Virus record (IMG/VR): IMGVR_UViG_3300042691_014858
Span: 1 to 31,892 of that record
From: a virus
Length of the DNA: 31,892 bases
Direction: 5' to 3' (one strand)
Part shown: in pieces, positions 24,317-31,502 of the stretch
How the letters are laid out: every line of letters starts with the position of its first letter
Numbering within the stretch: position 1 is the stretch's first letter
Translations under genes and position numbers: made by a program
Notes under the pieces: generated by a model
Database searches by the model: none
What the model was told of the DNA's origin: nothing
What the model saw: only the letters and a program-made list of their open reading frames with translations

Positions 24317-24389
24317 TAGCGGGTGACGGGTTCGAACCGCCGGCCTTTTGATAATGAGTCAAACGGGATAACCACTTCCCCAACCCGCA
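24317..24389 (-). tRNA. tRNA with CAU anticodon (Met or Ile2 type)
   Basis: The minus strand folds into a complete cloverleaf. Acceptor TGCGGGT/ACCCGCT has six of seven pairs, with T1-T72 unpaired. D-stem GGGA/TCCC has loop AGTGGTTA. Anticodon stem TTTGA/TCAAA has loop CTCATTA, giving anticodon CAT with T33 present and an unusual T37. The variable loop is AGGCC and T-arm GGCGG-TTCGAAC-CCGTC. CCA is not encoded (ACA follows). It lies seven bases after the stop of the secreted-protein gene and 14 before the connector start, so it must be cut out of the head-gene transcript. No GC-rich anticodon stem is present, so it is not an initiator tRNA. If CAU is lysidine-modified, it would read AUA. Confidence 0.85.
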
Positions 24390-24396
24390 ATATAAA

Positions 24397-25170
24397 TTAC
24401 TTTTTATTAGGCATTAAGTAACCGCGGTGCGAACATGACATTGTCCCATTACCGGTATAACTTAAACGATAATATCTATAAGGCGAACCCGTCACCTCAA
24501 ATATATAGGTATTAGTTGCTGTATTTGTTACGGTATAACTTGCTGCGTTCGCGTAACTTGTACTTACTGTACTGTAATTAGTGCCGTCAATAGAACCTTG
24601 TAATGTAACCGTCCCGGCGGCTGTACCGCTTATTTTTGTAACAACTGACTGAATAATTACTTGATCATACCAACGTTGAACTCCAAAAGTTAAAAATGAC
24701 GTTCCGCTGTTATCGGTTGTGTCGCTTACTGCACTGAATGGACTTAACATATTATTTATTGCGTGTTTATTTGTAGAACCACTTATAAATAAAAATGCGT
24801 TTGGTGTTACAACTTGCGTTCCCGAACCAACAAACGAAACACGCCAAAACATATACTCGTTATTTGTAAATTCAAATACTTTATTTTGGGTTGCAACGTC
24901 AGTTAATACAAACGTTGCCGTTGGAATAGACACGTAATTTACGCCGTCCAAAGAACCCGCAACCGTTACCGTTCCCGCAACTGTTCCCGTGCTTTTTGTT
25001 ACAACCGCTTGGATTGATACATTTTCGCAAACTGATTGAGTTTGTAATGTAGCCGTTACCGTTGCCGCGTTTGTTAACGTCACCGCTGACTTAACCATTG
25101 TCGAAACGATTTGCCCTTTAAGGCTAGCCGCAAATATTGCAAAAAATGCAATTAAAATTAATTTTTTCAT
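24397..25170 (-). CDS. Signal-peptide protein with duplicated beta domain
   Basis: A 257-residue product with a clear N-terminal signal sequence (MKKLILIAFFAIFAASLKGQ). Two copies of one domain follow, at about 51-118 (VVTKSTGTVAGTVTVAGSLD) and 172-241 (VVTKISGTAAGTVTLQGSID). Each ends in a Y/F-R-x-S-F/Y motif. The domain type is a beta-sandwich seen in phage structural or surface proteins. There is no lipobox. It sits between the major capsid protein and the connector, where a decoration or neck protein would be expected, so a cleavable export signal is odd. Alternatives are a membrane-tethered protein or an N-terminus mimicking a signal. Confidence 0.65.
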   Translation of the reverse strand: MKKLILIAFFAIFAASLKGQIVSTMVKSAVTLTNAATVTATLQTQSVCENVSIQAVVTKSTGTVAGTVTVAGSLDGVNYVSIPTATFVLTDVATQNKVFEFTNNEYMFWRVSFVGSGTQVVTPNAFLFISGSTNKHAINNMLSPFSAVSDTTDNSGTSFLTFGVQRWYDQVIIQSVVTKISGTAAGTVTLQGSIDGTNYSTVSTSYANAASYTVTNTATNTYIFEVTGSPYRYYRLSYTGNGTMSCSHRGYLMPNKK

Positions 25171-25174
25171 TTTC

Positions 25175-25423
25175 TTATTGTTTTAAACGGGCAAAACCCT
25201 TTTTTATTAATACTTTGGCAATATTCCCCCCAACCTCTTTTTCGGTTTCCTTTTTTACCATTCCGGAAATTGGCAATAAAATGATTTTAAACTCTTTTTT
25301 ATCGTCTAAATCTAAAACCTCAACGGATATTAATTCCGTTTTTAGCTCGTTAACTTCGACGTTTTCAATCGTTTTAACCTCTTTTATTTTGGTGGCTTTT
25401 GCCTTTTTATTTTGTTTTTCCAT
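25175..25423 (-). CDS. Small head-region protein (82 aa)
   Basis: An 82-residue, Lys/Glu-rich product starting MEKQNKKAKATKIKEVKTIE and ending AKVLIKKGFARLKQ, with a compact segment FKIILLPISGMVKKET. The C-terminal V-G-G-N-I-A-K pattern is found in small proteins next to capsid genes of Bacteroidota phages. It lies after the hairpin that follows the capsid gene and four bases before the secreted-protein start. No function can be assigned. Confidence 0.55.
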   Translation of the reverse strand: MEKQNKKAKATKIKEVKTIENVEVNELKTELISVEVLDLDDKKEFKIILLPISGMVKKETEKEVGGNIAKVLIKKGFARLKQ

Positions 25424-25436
25424 GCTTTAAATATAA

Positions 25437-25458
25437 CCTCCCGGAATTACCCGGGAGG
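25437..25458 (-). terminator. Hairpin after the major capsid gene
   Basis: CCTCCCGG (25437-25444) and CCGGGAGG (25451-25458) form a perfect 8-bp GC-rich stem with a six-base loop. The following minus-strand bases TTATATTT form only a weak U-tract. It lies between the major capsid gene and the 82-residue gene. It may partly terminate or stabilise the 3' end of abundant capsid mRNA. Confidence 0.6.
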
Positions 25459-25468
25459 ATTAATTATA

Positions 25469-26704
25469 TTATACTTGTAATAAAGCCGCTTTTGCTGTTG
25501 CAAAGTCACCCTTAACAATAACCGGCGCGTCATTAGCCGAAACGAATTGTACTAAACGAGATTCAACCAAAATTGTTTTCGTGTTGTTAATAAAATCGTT
25601 TCCGTCTAAACCAACTTGTACGTTTAACTCCTCACGGAATAACACGTTTGCAACCGAACCGTCGCCACCGATAAATTCGCCCGCTGTTACCGCTGTTGTT
25701 GAAACTACTTTCATACCGCTAACGATTAATTCACCGTTTCCGTCAACGTATTTTTTCCATAACGGGCTGCCGTCTTGGTCTTTTACGGCTTTCATTGCTT
25801 GCAATGTACGAGGATGAACAAATACAACGTTTGGAATACCGTTCGCGATTTCCACTTGCGTAGCGATTGCGTCTAATACGTCCCATTCGTTCGCGTATGC
25901 GATTGTATTTTCCGCCTCCGCTGCATCGAATGCTGTTGCAACTGTTTTCAATCCGTTTAAGTTGTCGCCGATATTGTCACCGGTTAATAACTGATCCTCG
26001 ATTTTAACGCCTAAACGTTTAACAAGGTTGTTTTGGATATACGAAATTAATTGAGGTAAATCCGCTAACATTTCGGTTGTTACTTTTCCGTAAACCGCAA
26101 TTTTGCGAACGTTTGCCGTTTTTTCAACGTACAATACCGACAATTTAGTTTTACCCGAACCCTCCGCAATAAATACCGGTGCGCCTTGCTCGTCTGTTTC
26201 CTCGATCCACATTGCGCGGTTCCCACTAATTGATCCAACGCTAACGTTTGCGAAATATTTTTCCGCACGTTTACGGATTGCCGAAATAATCCCAGTGTCC
26301 TCTGTTAAACTTACTTGCGTCGTTCCCGCTCCGATTGTGTTAACCGTTGACATATCAACCGCAGATTTAACTTCGAAAACTAAAGGCGCATTTTGTTTGC
26401 CTCCGTTTGCGATTATCGATTTAATTTCCTCCGCTTTTTCTTCGATTGCTGCTTTTAACGCACCCTCGAAATTTACCGGGTTTGATTTTCTTGACTCTTT
26501 AGATTCTGTTAATTCAGCGGCTAATCTAATAACCTCCGATTTAATAGCTTCTAAATCCTCTTTTTTACTTACGCCGTTTAATTGGCCTTTTAACGATTCG
26601 ATTTCGTTGTTTTTTGCAAATCCTTTTTCGTTGATTAATTGTTCAACTTCCGATTTTAACTTCGCAATTAATGCGTCGTTTGCTGCTTTTTCTTGTTCCG
26701 TCAT
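25469..26704 (-). CDS. Major capsid protein, HK97 fold
   Basis: A 411-residue product. The N-terminal 80 residues are coiled-coil (AKLKSEVEQLINEKGFAKNN), the delta domain removed by the prohead protease. The mature part has TQVSLTEDTGIISAIRKRAE, AVYGKVTTEMLADLPQLISYI and VEIANGIPNVVFVHPRTLQA, with the usual ANDAPVIVKGDFATAKAALL end. These match HK97 gp5-like capsid proteins. It is preceded by the protease (one-base overlap) and followed by a strong hairpin. Length is normal. Confidence 0.95.
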   Translation of the reverse strand: MTEQEKAANDALIAKLKSEVEQLINEKGFAKNNEIESLKGQLNGVSKKEDLEAIKSEVIRLAAELTESKESRKSNPVNFEGALKAAIEEKAEEIKSIIANGGKQNAPLVFEVKSAVDMSTVNTIGAGTTQVSLTEDTGIISAIRKRAEKYFANVSVGSISGNRAMWIEETDEQGAPVFIAEGSGKTKLSVLYVEKTANVRKIAVYGKVTTEMLADLPQLISYIQNNLVKRLGVKIEDQLLTGDNIGDNLNGLKTVATAFDAAEAENTIAYANEWDVLDAIATQVEIANGIPNVVFVHPRTLQAMKAVKDQDGSPLWKKYVDGNGELIVSGMKVVSTTAVTAGEFIGGDGSVANVLFREELNVQVGLDGNDFINNTKTILVESRLVQFVSANDAPVIVKGDFATAKAALLQV

Positions 26705-27546
26705 TACTTTAATTTTAAATTGTTTAATAAATAATAAATTGATTCTGTTTTATTGGTTTGAGTGTCGGCGTCTGACGGCTCGTTATTTTTTGAGGTGGCG
26801 TTATTGCCGGCCTCGTTGTTTTTTGATTGTTCAATGGTTAACACGGGCGTTGCATAATTCGAACCCTTAACAACGGCCGAACCCTCAATTATTTTTGCCT
26901 CCGTTACCGCCCAAAAATACCCGTTTTCGTTTGCTTTGTCCGGGTTTGCAACTTGGTTAATATATTTGTCCCAATTTTCGCGCTCCTCACGGTAATATTT
27001 ATCCTCACTATTAACGCATAAATAGAGGTTAACATAAGCCATGCCGACACTATGTTCTTTTACGTACCCTTTTAAATATTGTTCGAACATAAATTTATTA
27101 CGTTCCGAATCAATAACCGCGTCAAAAACCAACGCTTGCGTTTGCCCTTGTAATTCATTAAAACCTAAATCCGCCCAATTAAATAATTTAACAGACGGTT
27201 TAATATTGTCCGTAATTATTTTGTCGAATTGCATTTTGTGTTCTTGCAATAAGTATAAGTTTTTCGCCTCGTTTACTGATTTGTTCCAAATTCCGGGAAT
27301 ATGTACGTCGGAATGCGAATCCATTAAATTAGTCGTATTAATTACAACGGATATTTTTAATTTATTTGGATCTAAATTCGTGTCGGTTTCCTCTTTAGTT
27401 GTAAACGCTTTGTTAGGTTCCGTATAGTTAAAAACTATTGAATCGGAATGTTTAACGTTATATTTTTTTTCAGCAATTAACGCGCTTTTGTTTTCCTTGA
27501 GGAATTTAAACAAATCGCTTTTATTTTCAAAATTCGGAATTGTCAT
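26704..27546 (-). CDS. HK97-family prohead protease
   Basis: A 280-residue product. The protease core has VVINTTNLMDSHSDVHIPGI, LLQEHK with H103, and KEHSVGM with S166, the His and Ser of the prohead protease family. An acidic residue nearby (TEAKIIEGS, E216) completes the usual end of the domain. The last 45 residues are Asn/Ser-rich and probably disordered. It processes the capsid delta domain inside the prohead. It directly precedes the capsid gene, as expected. Residue numbers are my count from ATG at 27546. Confidence 0.85.
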   Translation of the reverse strand: MTIPNFENKSDLFKFLKENKSALIAEKKYNVKHSDSIVFNYTEPNKAFTTKEETDTNLDPNKLKISVVINTTNLMDSHSDVHIPGIWNKSVNEAKNLYLLQEHKMQFDKIITDNIKPSVKLFNWADLGFNELQGQTQALVFDAVIDSERNKFMFEQYLKGYVKEHSVGMAYVNLYLCVNSEDKYYREERENWDKYINQVANPDKANENGYFWAVTEAKIIEGSAVVKGSNYATPVLTIEQSKNNEAGNNATSKNNEPSDADTQTNKTESIYYLLNNLKLK

Positions 27547-27663
27547 TTACTTTTTAATTACTGAATTATTTTTAATTGCTTTTTCCTTAGTCTTAATTGA
27601 CGCATTAAGCAACTCAATGTTAACGTCCGGTTTTTCTTTTGCTTTTTTTAATTCTAAATTCAT
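27547..27663 (-). CDS. Very small hypothetical protein (38 aa)
   Basis: ATG at 27663 and stop TAA at 27549-27547, which abuts the protease ATG. The product is all helix and basic. It starts MNLELKKAKEKPDVNIELLN and ends KNNSVIKK. It is the first gene of the leftward head operon, about 30 bases beyond a good promoter at 27696-27727. Such short leaders may be real or merely couple translation. No family was recognised. Confidence 0.5.
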   Translation of the reverse strand: MNLELKKAKEKPDVNIELLNASIKTKEKAIKNNSVIKK

Positions 27664-27695
27664 TTTAATTTTTATTAAATGCAAAAACAATACGC

Positions 27696-27727
27696 CAAAT
27701 TTAAACACAATTTGTAAATATTGCAAA
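27696..27727 (-). promoter_or_regulatory. Leftward head-operon promoter, Bacteroidota type
   Basis: On the minus strand TTTG (27724-27727), 20 bases, then TAAATTTG (27696-27703), a good fit to the TTTG / TAnnTTTG consensus. The first ATG is 32 bases beyond. It lies in the divergent gap 27664-27791 between the portal (rightward) and head genes (leftward). Confidence 0.7.
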
Positions 27728-27745
27728 TAATTATAAAAATAATTG

Positions 27746-27753
27746 TATTTTTG
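27746..27753 (+). promoter_or_regulatory. Rightward -7 box for the portal gene
   Basis: TATTTTTG matches the Bacteroidota -7 TAnnTTTG box. The expected -33 TTTG is only approximated by TTGC at 27721-27724 (spacer 21). The portal ATG is 38 bases downstream, a normal leader length. It supports independent expression of the inverted portal gene, though less strongly than the opposite promoter. Confidence 0.45.
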
Positions 27754-27791
27754 CGTTTATTGCAACTAATATAAATTTTAATTATTAAAAA

Positions 27792-29018
27792 ATGCAAGAC
27801 ATTAATTTCCTCCCGGAATGGGTAAACCGTTTTTTTGGTGGCAAAAAGCAACAAAGAAAGTATTATTTTGAATCAAAAGTAAATTATCAAATTAACAAAG
27901 GGGCATTATATATAGACACGTCCGTGCCTTACGATTTATATAATACAATTCCGCAACTTCGAACGGTTGTCGATAAATTGGCCTCAATGTTTAGTAACGG
28001 CGTTTTCAAAATTGAGAACATTAAAACAAATCAAATCGAACCTTTGCCGGAGGATTTGCAAAAGTTATTAGAAAACCCCAACCCGTTACAACCTCAAAAC
28101 GAGTTTTTAAAACAGTATTTAACGCAATTGATCGTTTACGGTAATCAATTTATTTATAAAAATAAGCCGTCCAAATTGCAAAAATACCCGTCGTCAATGT
28201 TAAATGTTTCGCCGGCAAATATAAAACCTATTTTAACGGGAAAAGTTTTCGAGCAATTAGATATTAAAGGTATTGTAAAAGAGTACGAATATACGGAGGG
28301 TTTAAGTTATAAGCGTGTATTTGACGTTAGTACTGTATTATGGTCTAAAATTGCGGATTTAGACAACCCCGTTGCGGGATATTCCCCATTAAAGGCTATG
28401 AAATACCCGTTATCCAATACGGTGGCGGCTTATCAATATCTTAACGTTATATCCTCCGAAAAGGGCGCGATTGGTGTTTTGTCAACTAGCAACAAAGACG
28501 CAATGGGAGCGTTACCAATGACGGCGGACGAAAAGGCGGAAATCGAACGAATTTATAGGGAGGAAAACGGAATTGAGGACAATCAAAAAAAGATTCATAT
28601 AACAACGGGTTCCGTTACTTGGGCGCCTATGTCGTACCCGACAAAGGATTTATTATTAATGGAACAAATCGACGCTAATTTCCTAATTATTTTAAATATA
28701 TTAGGCGTTAACCAAAATTTGTTTATTAATTCGACTTACGAAAATCTTAAAAATGGTTTAGTTCAAACGCATAACGACACGGTTGTTCCATACGCGGACG
28801 GATTTACGCAAGCCCTGACAAAGTTTTTAGAAATCGAACCGGGTAAACGTTTAATATTAGACTATTCACATTTACCGTATTTACAAGTTGACGAAAAAAT
28901 AGAGGGGGAAAAACTGACAAATGTCATCAATAACGTTAACAGTTTATTAAATACCGGCATTATAACGCCAACGCAAGCAAACGAAATTATACAAAATAAT
29001 ACAACGCTATTGAGTTAA
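27792..29018 (+). CDS. Portal protein, HK97 family, on the opposite strand
   Basis: A 408-residue product. It contains LPEWVNRFFGG, YDLYNTIPQLRTVVDKLASM, LIVYGNQFIYKNKPSKLQK and LGVNQNLFINSTYENLKNGL, the family's crown-to-stem pattern. The C-terminal part is helical and Asn/Thr-rich. The portal forms the dodecameric DNA channel at one vertex. In most HK97-like phages it lies between terminase and protease on one strand. Here it has that place but is reversed, with its own -7 box (27746) and terminator (29047-29071). No frameshift was seen. Function is firm; the orientation is unusual. Confidence 0.9.
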   Translation: MQDINFLPEWVNRFFGGKKQQRKYYFESKVNYQINKGALYIDTSVPYDLYNTIPQLRTVVDKLASMFSNGVFKIENIKTNQIEPLPEDLQKLLENPNPLQPQNEFLKQYLTQLIVYGNQFIYKNKPSKLQKYPSSMLNVSPANIKPILTGKVFEQLDIKGIVKEYEYTEGLSYKRVFDVSTVLWSKIADLDNPVAGYSPLKAMKYPLSNTVAAYQYLNVISSEKGAIGVLSTSNKDAMGALPMTADEKAEIERIYREENGIEDNQKKIHITTGSVTWAPMSYPTKDLLLMEQIDANFLIILNILGVNQNLFINSTYENLKNGLVQTHNDTVVPYADGFTQALTKFLEIEPGKRLILDYSHLPYLQVDEKIEGEKLTNVINNVNSLLNTGIITPTQANEIIQNNTTLLS

Positions 29019-29040
29019 TTTTATCCATTTTTTAACTCAA
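29010..29040. repeat. Inverted repeat overlapping the portal stop
   Basis: TTGAGTTAA (29010-29018, including the portal stop) and TTAACTCAA (29032-29040) are perfect inverted copies with a 13-base loop. It is not followed by a T-run and is more A/T-rich than the true terminator immediately downstream. It may add to bidirectional termination between the convergent portal and terminase genes. Confidence 0.5.
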
Positions 29041-29046
29041 TCAATT

Positions 29047-29071
29047 AACCCGGCTTTGTTCCGGGTTTTTT
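29047..29071 (+). terminator. Terminator of the portal gene
   Basis: AACCCGG (29047-29053) pairs with CCGGGTT (29061-29067) around loop CTTTGTT, followed by T29066-T29071 on the plus strand. The large terminase stop codon (29073-29075) lies immediately beyond, so the same stem may also end leftward transcripts, although the minus strand has a poor U-tract. Confidence 0.85.
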
Positions 29072-29072
29072 G

Positions 29073-30317
29073 TTAAACAAATAAGTGTTTTAGTATTCCA
29101 CGTATAAATATAGCTAATCCCGTTGCGGAATCAATCGCGTCGTCGTGTTTTGCCTTACCGTCTTTAGTATAGGAACACATTTGATTTATTGCGGCCTCGT
29201 ACATAGGCGTTGTATTTTCTTTAAAATAAAAGTGTTCTTGTATGAAACAAGCGTCCATAATTATACGCGTGTGTTTGTGAGTTGTTGACGTTGCGGGTAA
29301 ACAATTTGTATTTGGGACTAATTTTTGTAAATTTCGATTATACATTGCCCCTAATGAATTTGCCTCCGTTCGGCAATATTTAACGTTATTTCGTTTTAAC
29401 GATTCGGCAATTAAAGGCAACGTTATATCCGTGTTTCCGTCGCTAAATATTATATCAACAATATGAATAGTTGTTCCTATTGTTTTTGCCACAAACATAC
29501 AAGTATAGTCGGTTCCTTCGTCGGCCACGTCGATATACGCCAAACTAGAATCGTAATTATAATTCCCGTCTTTGTACCTTTTTAAATCTTTTTTACTTAA
29601 TAACGCACCCTCCGAAACTCCGTTCCATTGCCCAATAATTTTAAACCCGTAATTTTTAGGAAATTTTAATTTTGTTTCGTTAACCGTATTTAAAAATGAT
29701 TTATCTAAATATTTTAGATTATCTAAATAAGTAGTGTGTATATGTAAAACGTCCGGGTGTGTGCTTATTTCAATAGGGTAACCGTCGATATATTCTATTT
29801 TATTATTGTCCCTTATCCAACGCTTATAAATCCAATGATCGGTATTACTTGGATTCATAACTAATATAATTCTGTTTTGTGTGTCTAATGTTCTAATTGA
29901 CAAATCAATGTCGTCGAATAAACTTTCGTCCGTAAACTCCTCACATTCGTCGTTTACCCAACACGTCGCGTCAACCCCTTTTAGTTTTGCCGTTTGTATT
30001 CCGCTGCTAGCTTTTATACCACTAAAAACAATTTGAGAATTTGTTAGTTTATTGGTTATTTCGTAACTGTTTAATTGAAAATGGTGCGCAACCTCTAATC
30101 CCTCTACTTTTTTTCTAAATTCCGGAATAATTGACGTTTCAGCGCTTGTTAACGTGTACCTTGTAAATAATATCCTTTGCTTTTGTTCGTACGTTAAAAG
30201 GCATAAAAACGCCGCAACGTTGAACGACTTACTACTTGCACGGCCTCCGGTTAATAGTATATACCGTTTTTTAGTAGTGTATAATTCCTTAAATACTGGG
30301 TTTAGTTGAATTGCCAT
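29073..30317 (-). CDS. terL: Terminase large subunit
   Basis: A 414-residue product with both domains. The ATPase has Walker A GGRASSKS (24-31), Walker B WVNDECEE (D123, E124) and coupling motif VMNPS (153-157). The nuclease domain has YIDVADEG (D263), TEANS (E318) and HDDAIDS (D392/D393). It belongs to the PBSX/SPP1-like Terminase_3 group, which usually packages by headful or pac-type mechanisms. That suggests the phage has terminally redundant ends, but the sequence alone does not prove it. Its start lies two bases after the small-subunit stop. Length is normal. Confidence 0.95.
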   Translation of the reverse strand: MAIQLNPVFKELYTTKKRYILLTGGRASSKSFNVAAFLCLLTYEQKQRILFTRYTLTSAETSIIPEFRKKVEGLEVAHHFQLNSYEITNKLTNSQIVFSGIKASSGIQTAKLKGVDATCWVNDECEEFTDESLFDDIDLSIRTLDTQNRIILVMNPSNTDHWIYKRWIRDNNKIEYIDGYPIEISTHPDVLHIHTTYLDNLKYLDKSFLNTVNETKLKFPKNYGFKIIGQWNGVSEGALLSKKDLKRYKDGNYNYDSSLAYIDVADEGTDYTCMFVAKTIGTTIHIVDIIFSDGNTDITLPLIAESLKRNNVKYCRTEANSLGAMYNRNLQKLVPNTNCLPATSTTHKHTRIIMDACFIQEHFYFKENTTPMYEAAINQMCSYTKDGKAKHDDAIDSATGLAIFIRGILKHLFV

Positions 30318-30318
30318 T

Positions 30319-30576
30319 TTATTTATCTTTCATCCAAAACGCAACGGGAATATTTGTTAAGTTGTCGCCGTTTGTTGTAACGTCAATCATTTGTTTTGGT
30401 TTTCCGTGTCTATACTCATAAAACAGTTTTAAATGATTAAACGAACCCTCTATTACGCCCTCGATTAGTTTTTCTTGGGCTATTTTGTCGTAAGGTGTTA
30501 ACGCGTCTATTAACTCCAATTCCTTAGTTTTTGGTTTGCGTCCGCTCCCTTCTCTTTTTCCGCCTTTTGCTTTCAT
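30319..30576 (-). CDS. terS: Probable terminase small subunit
   Basis: An 85-residue product. The basic N-terminus GGKREGSGRKPK is the hallmark of many small phage terminase and DNA-binding proteins. A helical body follows (ELIDALTPYDKIAQEKLIEG, then NHLKLFYEYRHGKPKQ). It lies directly before terL with a one-base gap, the standard place for the DNA-recognition subunit. It is shorter than many TerS proteins. The 30-base gap upstream holds a palindrome TTGATTAATCAA (30588-30599). Confidence 0.75.
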   Translation of the reverse strand: MKAKGGKREGSGRKPKTKELELIDALTPYDKIAQEKLIEGVIEGSFNHLKLFYEYRHGKPKQMIDVTTNGDNLTNIPVAFWMKDK

Positions 30577-30587
30577 ATTGAAAAAAT

Positions 30588-30599
30588 TTGATTAATCAA
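30588..30599. promoter_or_regulatory. 12-bp palindrome before the terminase genes
   Basis: TTGATTAATCAA is a perfect palindrome in the 30-base gap between the lipoprotein stop (30607) and the TerS start (30576). A regulator or TerS binding site is possible, but AT-rich palindromes of this length also arise by chance. No promoter boxes were found in the gap. Confidence 0.3.
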
Positions 30600-30606
30600 T
30601 AGTATG

Positions 30607-30957
30607 TTATTTTATTATTTCACTTACTTGGAATTGTAAAGATACAAAAATATTTGAACAATTAAGGGCTTTTTGACTTGTCACTCCGTTGTAAGTTACT
30701 TTAAGGTTTAACGAATCGTTGTTTTGTTTTGAGTTGTTTTTAATTAGTATTACGTTGTTTTTGTTTTTTCCGTATAGGTTAACGTTTACAACTTCGTAAT
30801 TGTTTGAACTTGTTTTTTGTCCGTTGTCGTCTGCTTTGTTATAAGTAAAATTGCCTTTTTTGTGGTAAAAAGTAATGTTAACTATTTGCTCCGGTTCCTT
30901 TTCTGTTTTTTTGCAGCCTACTAAGGTTATGAGGCTTAAAATAATTAGTTTTTTCAT
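30607..30957 (-). CDS. Phage-encoded lipoprotein
   Basis: A 116-residue product with a textbook lipoprotein signal (MKKLIILSLITLVGC, lipobox LVGC, Cys15). The mature part starts KKTEKEPEQIVNITFYHKKG and is beta-rich with many Asn/Lys. There is no acidic CSDDD-type signal for surface export, so it is likely periplasm-facing. Phage lipoproteins beside packaging genes often block superinfection or mask receptors. That role is inference; no family was recognised. It starts one base before the stop of the DUF4406 gene upstream. Confidence 0.7.
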   Translation of the reverse strand: MKKLIILSLITLVGCKKTEKEPEQIVNITFYHKKGNFTYNKADDNGQKTSSNNYEVVNVNLYGKNKNNVILIKNNSKQNNDSLNLKVTYNGVTSQKALNCSNIFVSLQFQVSEIIK

Positions 30958-30958
30958 T

Positions 30959-31351
30959 TTATTGATAAATTATATTAAAATCTAAAGTTAACGCTAAATT
31001 TCGTTCGATTGTTGCCCCTTTTGATTGTTGCCAATTGGTTAACATAAATATAGTGTCGCAAGTTAACATTGCTTTTAGATCCTCGCGCATATATTCAACC
31101 CATGTTTTACCGTGTTCGTGTGGTATTGTCATAGGGTTTACAACTTCAAAACCTTGTTTTTTTAACTCCGTTTCGGCCTCCTTAAACAATTCTAATGCCT
31201 CTTTTTCTGTTAATCCGGTTATTTTCCCGCTAATATAAACGCGGTTTTTCTTTAATACGCTTTTTAAAAATTCACATTCAATTTTAACGGCGTTTCCTAA
31301 TATTTCGGAACATTCGTTTAATGCCTTACTTTTATTTGTTAATTTATCCAT
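30959..31351 (-). CDS. DUF4406 (nucleoside 2-deoxyribosyltransferase-like) protein
   Basis: A 130-residue product. Residues about 37-130 read NRVYISGKITGLTEKEALEL, then GFEVVNPMTIPHEHGKTWVE and CDTIFMLTNWQQSKGATIER. This is the DUF4406 pattern: a Y-I-S/A-G-K/P-I-T-G start, V-N-P, and S-x-G-A-x-x-E as in nucleoside deoxyribosyltransferases. Family members may act on nucleotides or nucleotide-derived signals. The N-terminal 36 residues are an added helix. Its start overlaps the stop of the 52-residue gene (ATGGATAA). Common in phages; role not known. Confidence 0.8.
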   Translation of the reverse strand: MDKLTNKSKALNECSEILGNAVKIECEFLKSVLKKNRVYISGKITGLTEKEALELFKEAETELKKQGFEVVNPMTIPHEHGKTWVEYMREDLKAMLTCDTIFMLTNWQQSKGATIERNLALTLDFNIIYQ

Positions 31352-31502
31352 TTTTATACTCGTTTAACTTGTTTTTTATTACTGTTTTTAATTCCGTGAC
31401 TTTTGACTCCGGGCAACGAAAAGCAATCGTTTTTGTTTTTTCGTTATACTTTAGTTTTGCCCCGGCGTTTTTTCTTTTCCCGCCCCTATTATCTTTTTTC
31501 AT
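31344..31502 (-). CDS. Small basic protein with GGKR-type N-terminus (52 aa)
   Basis: ATG at 31502, stop TAA at 31346-31344. The product starts MKKDNRGGKRKNAGAKLKYN, then EKTKTIAFRCPESKVTELKT and a basic end. The GGKR(x)AGxK head plus K-T-I-A-F-R-x-P-E-S-K strand-helix is seen in small ribbon-helix-helix-like DNA-binding proteins of Bacteroidota plasmids and phages. It shares the GGKR head with TerS, so it may bind DNA during packaging or regulation. It overlaps both neighbours by a few bases. Confidence 0.65.
   Translation of the reverse strand: MKKDNRGGKRKNAGAKLKYNEKTKTIAFRCPESKVTELKTVIKNKLNEYKNG

Noticed and set aside
26103-26870. Plus-strand ORF of 255 codons opposite capsid and protease genes
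   Set aside because: Antisense to the well-identified capsid gene, with no motif or promoter; a codon-bias shadow.
27664-29072. Invertible DNA segment carrying the portal
   Set aside because: No matching inverted repeats flanking the portal unit and no invertase gene were seen; the local repeat at 29010-29040 has no partner near 27.6-27.8 kb.
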